6,246 nt of DNA from positions 1 to 6,246 of the forward strand of contig PWGE01000056.1 of assembly GCA_003554345.1 (NCBI GenBank), given 5' to 3'. Under the pieces are notes generated by a model. It was not told the DNA's origin. It saw nothing but the letters and a program-made list of their open reading frames with translations, and searched no databases. Of this stretch, positions 1-6,108 are shown in pieces. A program made the position numbers and the translations under genes. Numbering within the stretch: the first letter of the stretch is position 1; each line of letters opens with the position of its first letter. The stretch is from T1SED10-198M sp003554345 [NCBI: Candidatus Sumerlaeota bacterium]. GTDB taxonomy: Bacteria > Sumerlaeota > T1SED10-198M.

Positions 1-25
1 ATCACGGAATCAGACAGACCCTAAT

Positions 26-46
26 AGTTCTATTTTCAGAGGAGGA
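26..46 (+). repeat. Inverted copy of the CTCCTCTGAAAATAGA repeat
   Basis: Positions 29-46 are an exact 18-base reverse complement of 5878-5895, and they resemble 6109-6128 and 5627-5643 in the same way. The copy ends 3 bases from the EF-G stop codon, in the 3' flank of that gene. Only the core is shared: further left the sequence (for example GGTCTGTCTG on the minus strand) does not match the other copies. I see no hairpin plus T-run in the 49 bases available, so this is not shown to be a terminator. The repeat itself is directly visible; its function is unknown. Confidence 0.7.
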
Positions 47-49
47 TTA

Positions 50-2092
50 TTATTTTACCACCGGGGCGTAATGGGAGTATTTCATAATAAATGTGGCTCG
101 TCCCTGGGTGAGTGAACGAAGGCGGGTGATGTAACCGAACATTCTTTTCAGAGGAGCCCGGGCATGAATAAGCTTCATCATGTACTTATCTTTTATTTCT
201 TTAATAACAACAGAAGGTCCCTGCAGATCATTAATAATAGTACCGACAAAATCCTCGGGTGTGGTGATCTCCACCTGCATGATTGGTTCAAGGAGAAAAG
301 GATCTGCCTGGAGGATGGCTTTGCGAACCAGATTATGAACTAAAAGGTGATAAATAAAATCATTCGAACGATCGGGATCATACCTTCCGTCTTCCACGGA
401 AAGCTTTATACGGGTCAGTGCATATCCCTCATAGGGACCGGACCTGGTGATATTTTCCAGTTCTTTCCGTATCTGCCGAACAATTTCGCCCGGGAAATCA
501 GCAGGAAGATTTATGTCGATTGACACATCATCTTCTTCAGCAGGTGAAACCTTTATCGCCAGTTGCCCCCAGTAACTTTTATTACCCCATGTATGGTCCA
601 GTTCTTCTTCCAGACGCACCTCTTCGGATATAGATTCCTTATAATTTACCTGGGGAGTACCTGACCGTACTGAGATACCATAGTCTCTTTTCAAACGGTC
701 AAGAAGAACTTCCAGTTGAAGCTCTCCCATTCCAGAGAGAATGGTCTGATCATTATCTTCATCATAAGACATTCGTAAAGTGGGATCTTCATCCGTCATT
801 CGCGTCAGTATCTTTTCCATTTTCCCCTTATCTTCAACAGTTTCAGATTCCACCGTGATAGAAATAACCGGTTCAGGAAGGTGTATACTTTCCAGCACTA
901 CCTGGTTTTTCCTGTCACAGAGAGTGTTCCCGGTAAAAGCACTGGAAAGACCTGTTACTGCAACAATTGAACCGGATATAGCTTTCTCGATCTGCTTTTC
1001 CTTATCAGCATGCATGAGAAAAATTTTCTGTACCCTTTCTGATTTTCCGGTATTGATATTCAGACAGGTTTCTCCAGCATTTATGCTTCCCCGGTATATG
1101 CGAATATATGCCAGCTTCCCCTTATGGATATCAGTTACTATCTTAAAAACCAGCGCACAGAAAGGTCCTTCCTCTTCCAGTTCTATAGCTATTTTTTTAC
1201 CGCTATGTGGTTCTTTGCCATAGATATAATGAATATCCTCAGGAGAGGGCAGGTACTTAACGACTCCATCGAGCACCGGCTGAGTGCCGATATTCTTTAA
1301 TGCCGAACCGCACAAAAGGGGGAAAAAATTGCACCGGATCACCTCTCTCCGAATAATGGGTTCGATCATTTCCGGAGATATTTCTTTTCCCTCAATAAAA
1401 GCATCCATCAATTTTTCGTCATAATAACTCAGCGTCTCCAGAAGTTCTTTACGATAATAGTCTGCTTTTTGCCGGTACTCTTCGGGGATATCACCCACAT
1501 GGTACTGTGAACCGTTAAAACCTGGCTTCTCTACCTCCCAGGTAACAGCTTTTCGTGAAATAAGGTCAATAATCCCATGAAATTTTTTTTCATGACCAAT
1601 AGGATAGTGAAGAAGCGCCGAATCCATGGGAAAGGAATCACGAATATCCTTCAACACCCGGCTAATTTCTGCTCCTGTGCGATCAAGCTTATTAATAAAG
1701 CCAATTCGAGGCACCTTCAGCAAATCCATTTGATGCCATATAACTTCTGTCTGAGTTTCCACCCCCCCGATACCACACAGTACCAGGACCGCACCATCTA
1801 AAACCCTCATAGAGCGTTCGACTTCCACCGTAAAATCAATATGACCGGGAGTATCAATCAGGTTCAGTGAATAATCTTTCCATTTCACCTGGGTACAGGC
1901 AGAAGTAATAGTAATCCCTCTCTGGCGTTCCTGCTCCATGTAGTCCAGGGCGGTGGTCCCATCATGCACCTCTCCTATCCTGTGAATGCGTCCGCAATAA
2001 AAAAGAAACCTTTCGGAAAGAGGGGTTTTACCGGCATCAATATGGGCAAATATGCCAAGGTTCCTGAGTTTTTCCATTCCCTTTTTGGGCAC
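50..2092 (-). CDS. Divergent elongation factor G paralogue (EF-G2-like GTPase)
   Basis: This is a five-domain translational GTPase of 680 residues, near the usual EF-G length. The G domain shows the P-loop AHIDAGKT (16-23), switch I with RGITI (58-62), DTPGH (80-84), NKLD (134-137) and GSALKN (262-267), with the EF-G-type G' insertion at about 155-250. Domain II lies at about 295-400 and domain III has GMGELQLEV (454-462), where most EF-Gs have GELHLE. Domain IV is at about 475-600 and domain V at about 600-680, with the conserved FGYITRLRSLTQGRATF. The start is GTG, supported by AGGAG seven bases upstream; ATG at codon 6 has only an abutting purine run. Several oddities stand out. Proline 24 follows the P-loop threonine. 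The GGRGQYGHV-type loop of domain IV reads GNKSYWGQL (503-511). The tip histidine is replaced by Asp572. The domain V NSRRG segment reads QGPSVV (624-629). Neighbours are phosphate genes, not rpsL, rpsG or tuf. EF-G membership is secure; a recycling or other specialised role is inferred, by analogy with spirochaete EF-G2. Confidence 0.93.
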   Translation of the reverse strand: MPKKGMEKLRNLGIFAHIDAGKTPLSERFLFYCGRIHRIGEVHDGTTALDYMEQERQRGITITSACTQVKWKDYSLNLIDTPGHIDFTVEVERSMRVLDGAVLVLCGIGGVETQTEVIWHQMDLLKVPRIGFINKLDRTGAEISRVLKDIRDSFPMDSALLHYPIGHEKKFHGIIDLISRKAVTWEVEKPGFNGSQYHVGDIPEEYRQKADYYRKELLETLSYYDEKLMDAFIEGKEISPEMIEPIIRREVIRCNFFPLLCGSALKNIGTQPVLDGVVKYLPSPEDIHYIYGKEPHSGKKIAIELEEEGPFCALVFKIVTDIHKGKLAYIRIYRGSINAGETCLNINTGKSERVQKIFLMHADKEKQIEKAISGSIVAVTGLSSAFTGNTLCDRKNQVVLESIHLPEPVISITVESETVEDKGKMEKILTRMTDEDPTLRMSYDEDNDQTILSGMGELQLEVLLDRLKRDYGISVRSGTPQVNYKESISEEVRLEEELDHTWGNKSYWGQLAIKVSPAEEDDVSIDINLPADFPGEIVRQIRKELENITRSGPYEGYALTRIKLSVEDGRYDPDRSNDFIYHLLVHNLVRKAILQADPFLLEPIMQVEITTPEDFVGTIINDLQGPSVVIKEIKDKYMMKLIHARAPLKRMFGYITRLRSLTQGRATFIMKYSHYAPVVK

Positions 2093-2099
2093 CGTGAAA

Positions 2100-2104
2100 C
2101 TCCT
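2100..2104 (-). promoter_or_regulatory. Ribosome binding site that fixes a GTG start for the EF-G gene
   Basis: The minus strand reads AGGAG, then seven bases, then GTG. The spacing is ideal for the GTG at 2090-2092. The first in-frame ATG (2075-2077) has AAGGGA directly against it with no spacer, so GTG is the better start. The ATG remains possible and would remove only five residues. Confidence 0.7.
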
Positions 2105-2115
2105 GTTCCTGAGAT

Positions 2116-2121
2116 ATTATA
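2116..2121 (-). promoter_or_regulatory. Possible internal -10 box before the EF-G gene
   Basis: A perfect TATAAT lies on the minus strand in the short gap between the DUF47 stop and the EF-G start. The hexamer 17 bases upstream is TTAAAC, a poor -35 that would sit inside the end of the DUF47 gene. It could give the EF-G gene some independent expression, or it may be a chance match in AT-rich DNA. Confidence 0.25.
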
Positions 2122-2127
2122 TGACAA

Positions 2128-2778
2128 TTAATATGTTCGTTTAATTGCCATAATCTGGAGACCGTCTGCCATATCCTCAGTAATATCAGAAATATCAGCC
2201 AGCATATTCACGAATTCACGTAAGAGTATTTTCTCGGCAAGGGTTATATCCAGGCTGAAAATAGTCAATATAAGCTTTCTTTCCATGGTATCAATATTAT
2301 GTTCGTAGCGGTTCACCAGTTCCGCATACTGCCGGGTCTTGGGAAAATCATGAAAAAAGGCATGAAGCGCTTTTTGGGCACCTTCCAGACACTGATCAGT
2401 TTCTTCAATAATCTCGAGCATGGGACTGCGCAGAGATTCTGCCATCTGAATCTTCTGTAGAGTGAAAAAATCAACAACTGCTTCGATCTTATCAATTATC
2501 TTATCGTTTTTTTCAGCCATTTTAATGAGGTCTTCGCGAAGATTGGGAAGGATATTTCCCTCGAAAAGAAACTCTTCAAAATAGAAAAGAACCTTATCCG
2601 CCTCACTTTCTTTTTTGTGAATTCGTTCGACATGCTCCACCATTTCTTCATCCATCTGGCATTTTTTGTCATAATAAACAGACAGAACTTCGCGAAAAAT
2701 CACATTGCCCTCAATAATTTTTTCGAAATGACTGAACAGTAATTTTCCCGCTTTTTTTTCAGATTTCCATAAGTCCAT
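2128..2778 (-). CDS. DUF47 / PhoU-like accessory protein of the phosphate permease
   Basis: This 216-residue, largely helical, soluble protein has no signal peptide or membrane segment. Its size and pattern match the DUF47 family (PhoU-related, also known as TIGR00153). Two helix-bundle segments carry the acidic motifs typical of PhoU-like metal sites: HVERIHKKESEADKVL (49-64) and REFVNMLADISDITEDMAD (187-205). Proteins of this family are commonly encoded next to PiT permeases and are thought to modulate or couple with them. The exact mechanism is not settled. Here it lies 185 bases downstream of the permease gene and 35 bases upstream of the EF-G gene. The ATG start is backed by a strong AAGGAGGA on the minus strand (2788-2795) at about nine bases spacing. 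I see no truncation or missing segment. The family call is firm; the functional link to the neighbouring permease rests on context. Confidence 0.9.
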   Translation of the reverse strand: MDLWKSEKKAGKLLFSHFEKIIEGNVIFREVLSVYYDKKCQMDEEMVEHVERIHKKESEADKVLFYFEEFLFEGNILPNLREDLIKMAEKNDKIIDKIEAVVDFFTLQKIQMAESLRSPMLEIIEETDQCLEGAQKALHAFFHDFPKTRQYAELVNRYEHNIDTMERKLILTIFSLDITLAEKILLREFVNMLADISDITEDMADGLQIMAIKRTY

Positions 2779-2905
2779 TTAAATGTTCCTCCTTCGGCAA
2801 CATAATTACAAAAGAAGAGCTGTTTTCCGGACAATTGTCATAAGAAAGAATGTCCCTGCTTCTTCTTCCTTCCGAATTGTCCAATTGTTCATGTTCCTCC
2901 AGCAC
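2759..2905 (-). other. Unexplained open frame in the pit-DUF47 gap; doubtful small protein
   Basis: One minus-strand frame stays open for 85 codons (3016 down to 2762). It overlaps the last part of the permease gene in another frame, fills the whole gap, and ends in a TGA at 2759-2761 inside the DUF47 start. The first plausible start codon is GTG at 2905, giving 48 residues beginning VLEEHEQLDN and ending LMEI. The composition is charged and protein-like. However, there is no ATG until near the C-terminus, and no well-placed ribosome site: an AGGA lies about 13 bases before the GTG. I do not recognise the sequence. The permease already ends where its family normally ends, so a frameshifted C-terminal extension is not needed. 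A chance open frame is the likeliest explanation. Confidence 0.15.
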
Positions 2906-2963
2906 TTTAGCAGTTATATCCTCACATCGCTCTTCTGGTAATTGTGATACATTGTATATTAAT

Positions 2964-3899
2964 TCATCTGAAAATGAACATGATAGACAGGGAGAGAATT
3001 CCTGCCAGGGTTGGCGTTAAAAACCATCCCACAAATATTCGTACCAGAGTCCGCAAATTTATTGTTTTAGTACCGGTTGCCAGCCCAATTCCCAGGATGC
3101 CACCCACAATAGCCTGGGAGGCGGAAACCGGCACTCCTATCTGAGCATAGATATGAATGGTAATCGCCTGGGCAAAAATAGCAATAAACGCAGAAAACTC
3201 ATTAAGCGGAACCAGCTTCTTACCTATTGTCAACATTACTTTTTTTCCGTAAGTCAGCGCTCCAAAAGCTATACTGGCGCCCCCTACCAGGGTCCCCATA
3301 AAAGGGGTTAATAAACCGGAAGCCACCTGAACTCCTGTTACATTTGCCACATTATTAGCACCCAGCGCATACGAAGCGTAGGTGCCGACAGCATAAAATC
3401 CCAGCTTAAGAATACGGTTCATGAGAAAAAGATCTGTCACAAAGCGATTAAAGAGATATCCCAGACCCTTATAGAGAATAGCCCCAATGATAGCCGCTCC
3501 CACCGGTGTCATGAACCAGGAAATAAAGACTCTTGTTAAAGGAGCGAAATGCAATTCTCTCTGCAAAATGCCTATTCCGAGTATACCACCGATCATTGCC
3601 TGGGAAGTAGAAACGGGGAGCCCAAAAAAGGTCATGACGGTCACAGTAACAGCAGCACTGAAAGTGGCAATCATAGCAGATAGTTCTGTCTGCTGGGTTA
3701 TGCTGCCAAGCGTTTCGAAGCCGCGCTGGCCTTCCAGGACGGATCCTATGATAACAAAAACAGCAACAATAAGGACTGCTCTGCGATAAGCCACAAACTT
3801 ATTAGCCACAGCCGTCCCAAAGATATTGGCAGCATCATTACTCCCTAACGACCACCCCATAAAAACACTGGCAAGCATTTTCCCTGCGTGGAAAATCAT
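2964..3899 (-). CDS. pit: PiT-family low-affinity inorganic phosphate permease
   Basis: This multi-helix inner-membrane permease of 311 residues probably takes up phosphate or metal-phosphate with H+ or Na+. The PiT fold of two inverted halves is visible as duplicated motifs: GSNDAAN (19-25) with GANNVAN (180-186), and GLPVSTSQAMIGGILGIG (93-110) with GVPVSASQAIVGGILGIG (255-272). Hydrophobic segments fill the rest, and the protein ends in a hydrophobic helix with a single terminal arginine, as is usual. The start is ATG at 3897-3899, with GGGGAG six bases upstream. A longer frame opens at TTG 3905, but that codon abuts the ribosome site and is rejected. The length is typical of short bacterial and archaeal PiT proteins. 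The second signature has Asn where the first has Asp; from memory this also occurs in other short PiT proteins, so it is not read as loss of function. A good promoter lies just upstream. Ion coupling and substrate (phosphate or sulfate) cannot be read from the sequence, but the DUF47 neighbour supports phosphate. Confidence 0.93.
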   Translation of the reverse strand: MIFHAGKMLASVFMGWSLGSNDAANIFGTAVANKFVAYRRAVLIVAVFVIIGSVLEGQRGFETLGSITQQTELSAMIATFSAAVTVTVMTFFGLPVSTSQAMIGGILGIGILQRELHFAPLTRVFISWFMTPVGAAIIGAILYKGLGYLFNRFVTDLFLMNRILKLGFYAVGTYASYALGANNVANVTGVQVASGLLTPFMGTLVGGASIAFGALTYGKKVMLTIGKKLVPLNEFSAFIAIFAQAITIHIYAQIGVPVSASQAIVGGILGIGLATGTKTINLRTLVRIFVGWFLTPTLAGILSLSIMFIFR

Positions 3900-3905
3900 T
3901 TGCAA

Positions 3906-3911
3906 CTCCCC
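3906..3911 (-). promoter_or_regulatory. Ribosome binding site that decides the pit start
   Basis: The minus strand reads GGGGAG, then TTGCAA, then ATG. The six-base spacing fits the ATG at 3897-3899. The upstream TTG (3903-3905) touches the site directly and could not be used efficiently, so an annotation starting there would be two residues too long. Confidence 0.65.
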
Positions 3912-3928
3912 GACAGATTAAAGATTTT

Positions 3929-3956
3929 ATTATATGCCTCACTCCTTTAAATGCAA
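3929..3956 (-). promoter_or_regulatory. Sigma-70-like promoter for pit
   Basis: On the minus strand the -35 is TTGCAT (3951-3956) and the -10 is a perfect TATAAT (3929-3934), separated by 16 bases. Transcription would begin about 20 bases before the ATG, giving a very short leader. The -35 and spacer contain the block 3942-3957, which matches 5442-5457 upstream of the toroid gene at 15 of 16 bases. This promoter probably drives pit and perhaps the DUF47 gene. I see no classical Pho box of direct repeats. Confidence 0.6.
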
Positions 3957-4156
3957 CCTGAAGAATGAACGGGAAAGGGAAAAAGCGAGAGTTTCAGATA
4001 GAAAGAGACATTTTCTCCCGGAATGGAATAGCCAGAAAACGGTGAATCCCGGTGAAAGATAAAGGAGTTTTTCAGCTTTCATATATCGACATCATCAGTT
4101 CACAGCTTATAAGCAAAACTAACTTTTTTAACAGAGGTAAAAGGGAAAACACTCCA

Positions 4157-4176
4157 TATAGCCAGCCCCTGCTATA
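4157..4176 (-). terminator. Weak hairpin just after the toroid gene stop
   Basis: The inverted arms TATAGC (4157-4162) and GCTATA (4171-4176) form a 6-base stem with an 8-base loop, starting five bases after the stop codon. The arms are AT-rich and no clean T-run follows (only GTTTT, some bases later). A role in termination is possible but poorly supported. The rest of the gap 3957-4156 holds no gene; its only other notable feature is a 10-base palindrome GCTTATAAGC at 4105-4114. Confidence 0.2.
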
Positions 4177-4180
4177 CCAA

Positions 4181-5359
4181 TCATTCATCAAGTGCTGAAT
4201 AATAAGGAATATTAATATCTCCGGCAAAACGAAGAAGGGCTATCAGTGCATAGGAAGTAACCCTTAAATTGATTGTCTTACGGGGATGTTCTGATCTTCC
4301 GGAGTCTCCATATAAACCACCAAACACCCTGGGAGAAGAGTCCTCCGTTTCCTGGAGAAAAACAAGGTGATCGGCTGCTTGAGAAGCTGCCCGGTAATAT
4401 AGTTCTTTAGCTGTAATCCGGTACAGGTCATAAAATAATAAAACGGAGGTAGCAGAAGCAGAAGCCACAAAAGGTTTACCAAAGGAACCATCATCATTTT
4501 GCCTGGAAAGCAACCAGTGGGCAAACTTTTCTGCCTGCTGCAGGTAATAAGGTTCTTTATAATACAGATAGGCACTCAGCAGCCCCTGGGAAGAAAAGTC
4601 ATCATTATAACGGTGCATTTTCTGCCAGTTCAGGGGATATATATCGGCATCTTCTCCATCCAGATATTTTTTTTCTTCATCATCCCAGATAACGCATACC
4701 GACCCATCTTCCTGTAAAAAATTATCCAGTAAACAGGTAACCGTATTCTGTATACCCTTGTCCATATGGGTATCGTCACCGGTGATGCGATAATAATCCC
4801 AGAAGTAAGCAGCTGTTCCACCATGAAAAGAACCGTGTAATGACGGTGGCAGGTCCTGTTTTCCCTTGAAATTCACCTTCCATCGGGGCCATTTCGAACT
4901 ATAAGCAACCCGGAAAAACCAGTCATTGAACATCTTAACCCGGGAAAGATATTCTTTTGTCCCGGTCATTTCGTAAAGGCGCAGCAGTGCCCAGGAAGCC
5001 GTTAATCCGTCACGGGGAAAACACCAGGGAGTCTGGGGCGTAATTTCCCGAAAAGCCCCTTCATGTTCCCCTGCAAAAGCACCGGTTATCTGGAGGGTTT
5101 TCAGATATTCTCCTATCTTTTCAGCAGCTTCATAATATTTTTCATCCGCTGTATCCTGATACATGAGCAGTAGCCCCTTTAATGAGGTTGCACTCGTCCA
5201 GTTGATGGACTGCTGGGCGGATTTCTCCCCTTCCCGGGGAGTATATAAACCCAGTAAACGTCCATGATTGGCGTTGTGCATGTCACATACCTGGTTTGTC
5301 ATCATCCACCGGGCAATTCGATAAGCACATTCCTTATGTTTTTTCTTTGTATCAGACAT
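4181..5359 (-). CDS. Predicted cytosolic (alpha/alpha)6-toroid protein of unknown function
   Basis: The protein has 392 residues, no signal peptide (MSDTKKKHKE start) and no membrane segment, so it is probably cytosolic. It shows about six recurring helix-hairpin units, each with a small-residue helix start, an aromatic-rich helix and a loop. They begin near residues 56, 118, 180, 252, 300 and 366. Turn motifs QEDGSV (216-221) and QNDDGSFG (287-294) resemble the DGSWG-type turns of toroid enzymes. This pattern is seen in six-hairpin glycosidases, unsaturated glucuronyl hydrolases, epimerases and terpene-cyclase-like proteins. Trp, Tyr and His are abundant (WPRWK 157-161; HGSFHGGTAAYFWDYY 175-190), as in sugar-binding clefts. 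I cannot name the family or the catalytic residues, so no reaction is assigned. The ATG start has AAAAAGGAG six bases upstream. It has its own promoter and is separated from pit by 275 bases, so a shared pathway is not implied. Fold class is moderately likely; function is unknown. Confidence 0.85.
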   Translation of the reverse strand: MSDTKKKHKECAYRIARWMMTNQVCDMHNANHGRLLGLYTPREGEKSAQQSINWTSATSLKGLLLMYQDTADEKYYEAAEKIGEYLKTLQITGAFAGEHEGAFREITPQTPWCFPRDGLTASWALLRLYEMTGTKEYLSRVKMFNDWFFRVAYSSKWPRWKVNFKGKQDLPPSLHGSFHGGTAAYFWDYYRITGDDTHMDKGIQNTVTCLLDNFLQEDGSVCVIWDDEEKKYLDGEDADIYPLNWQKMHRYNDDFSSQGLLSAYLYYKEPYYLQQAEKFAHWLLSRQNDDGSFGKPFVASASATSVLLFYDLYRITAKELYYRAASQAADHLVFLQETEDSSPRVFGGLYGDSGRSEHPRKTINLRVTSYALIALLRFAGDINIPYYSALDE

Positions 5360-5429
5360 CGCGTACTCCTTTTTGAGTTGTCAGTCATTCGCTGTTATGG
5401 TATGAGATGCCATATTCAGTCCAGTACGT

Positions 5430-5456
5430 ATTATACATAATCTCCTTTAAAAGCAA
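5430..5456 (-). promoter_or_regulatory. Promoter for the toroid gene
   Basis: On the minus strand the -10 is a perfect TATAAT (5430-5435) and the -35 is TTGCTT (5451-5456), with a short 15-base spacer. The leader to the ATG would be about 65 bases and contains a small imperfect hairpin (TATGG 5396-5400 with CCATA 5410-5414). The block 5442-5457 is 15/16 identical to the block in the pit promoter, in nearly the same place relative to the -10. Confidence 0.55.
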
Positions 5457-5516
5457 CGACGGAAAGCAAAGAAGACTTTACAACCCCATGGAATTTCAGA
5501 AAAAAAGAACAAGCAG

Positions 5517-5531
5517 AGAAAGCAGAAAATT
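5517..5531 (+). repeat. 15-base direct repeat, copy 1 (copy 2 at 5707-5721)
   Basis: AGAAAGCAGAAAATT occurs exactly at 5517-5531 and again at 5707-5721, 190 bases apart, and the two copies bracket a hairpin-type repeat (5551-5616). The sequence is purine-rich, so chance contributes, but an exact 15-base match in this short region is unlikely to be wholly accidental. Confidence 0.5.
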
Positions 5532-5550
5532 GACTCTTACATGCCCTGTG

Positions 5551-5616
5551 CTCCCGGGTTACAAACACACAGGTCTGCCCCTACAAAGGAAATGTTCAGA
5601 AAGATAAACACCGGCA
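5551..5616 (+). repeat. CCCGGGTT/GGTCTGCCCCT element, copy A (shortened)
   Basis: This aligns with 6166-6244. Shared blocks, in order, are CTCCCGGGTT, AGGTCTGCCCCT, GAAATG, AGAT.AA and ACCGGCA. Copy A lacks about 13 bases that in copy B hold the left arm of a hairpin, so it can no longer fold the same way. It is followed ten bases later by a CCCCTCTAAAATAGAACC segment, a variant of the second repeat type. Confidence 0.75.
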
Positions 5617-5626
5617 GGCTGCTCTT

Positions 5627-5645
5627 CCCCTCTAAAATAGAACCC
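5627..5645 (+). repeat. Diverged copy of the CTCCTCTGAAAATAGA repeat
   Basis: CCCCTCTAAAATAGAACCC resembles 5880-5898 and 6111-6130 and, as reverse complement, 26-46. The downstream GAGACGCAA hairpin found at the other right-hand copies is absent here. It directly follows hairpin-element copy A, which suggests that the two repeat types are parts of one larger unit. Confidence 0.5.
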
Positions 5646-5737
5646 TTGAAAAGATGTTTTACATCAATGATACGGGGTTGAAACCAGGATAAGTCCCGAA
5701 AGAATAAGAAAGCAGAAAATTTGATAGACATGATATG

Positions 5738-5862
5738 CAGGATATCAGAAACAAAATAATCTCATCGGATCCGGAAAAAGAGATGTAACAGGGATTAAGA
5801 GGATGAAAACAGGATGCCAGAGAAAAGATGATATTATCAGATCCTGGAAACAGAATAGCATC
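5738..5862 (+). repeat. Degenerate direct repeat with a 72-base offset
   Basis: The segment starting CAGGAT at 5738 aligns without gaps to that starting CAGGAT at 5810. I count 30 identities over the first 41 positions, including the ATC.GATCC core (5764-5772 and 5836-5844). On the minus strand the two units translate to similar peptides (ILFPGSDNIIFSLASC and ISFSGSDEIILFLISC). This is expected of duplicated DNA and is not evidence of a gene. Confidence 0.55.
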
Positions 5863-5877
5863 TTTTTTCCGAGAGTC

Positions 5878-5924
5878 TCCTCCTCTGAAAATAGATCCTT
5901 TTGAGACGCAAAATATTGCGTCTC
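5878..5924 (+). repeat. CTCCTCTGAAAATAGA repeat joined to a perfect GAGACGCAA hairpin
   Basis: Positions 5878-5918 align with 6109-6150. The right part is a perfect inverted repeat: GAGACGCAA (5903-5911), loop AATA, TTGCGTCTC (5916-5924), giving a 9-base stem. As RNA it would be a stable small stem-loop in either orientation, but no T-run follows on the plus strand. It resembles dispersed palindromic intergenic repeats of other bacteria; I have no search to confirm kinship. Confidence 0.75.
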
Positions 5925-6108
5925 TACCTCGAGATAATTTAATGTGTCTTTTGCAATAATGGCGATGGTTATAATAGCGGGCTTTCCTGGGATCGCCGAT
6001 TCCCAACTTATAGTTCACTCTGGCGGTATCGGCATCTTATTCTTATTCTGAAAGTCCGCCTATGGAGGATTCATCATTGGTGGCGTTAGCACTCGTGCTG
6101 ACATGAAT

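Noticed and set aside
780-1801. Plus-strand open frames of 147 and 74 codons within the EF-G gene
   Set aside because: They lie wholly inside a gene whose five-domain protein is unambiguous, and their translations show low-complexity, serine- and phenylalanine-rich antisense character without a family motif.
2829-2882. Inverted repeat GGACAATT / AATTGTCC in the pit-DUF47 gap as a terminator or riboswitch
   Set aside because: The stem is only 8 bases with a 38-base loop and no T-run, so it is too weak to call without conservation data.
3487-3789. Plus-strand open frame of 100 codons opposite pit
   Set aside because: It is antisense to conserved PiT motifs; its repeated PPxIAWEVETG peptide simply mirrors the duplicated PiT signature on the other strand.
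5537-5731. Minus-strand open frame of 64 codons ending in ADLCVCNPGAQGM
   Set aside because: It is the translation of hairpin-element copy A; the same peptide style recurs in copy B, showing that it comes from the repeat rather than from a protein gene.
5659-6018. Minus-strand open frame of 119 codons in the repeat region
   Set aside because: It runs through the 72-base direct repeat and the GAGACGCAA hairpin, has no ribosome site of note, and its internal peptide repetition is explained by DNA duplication.
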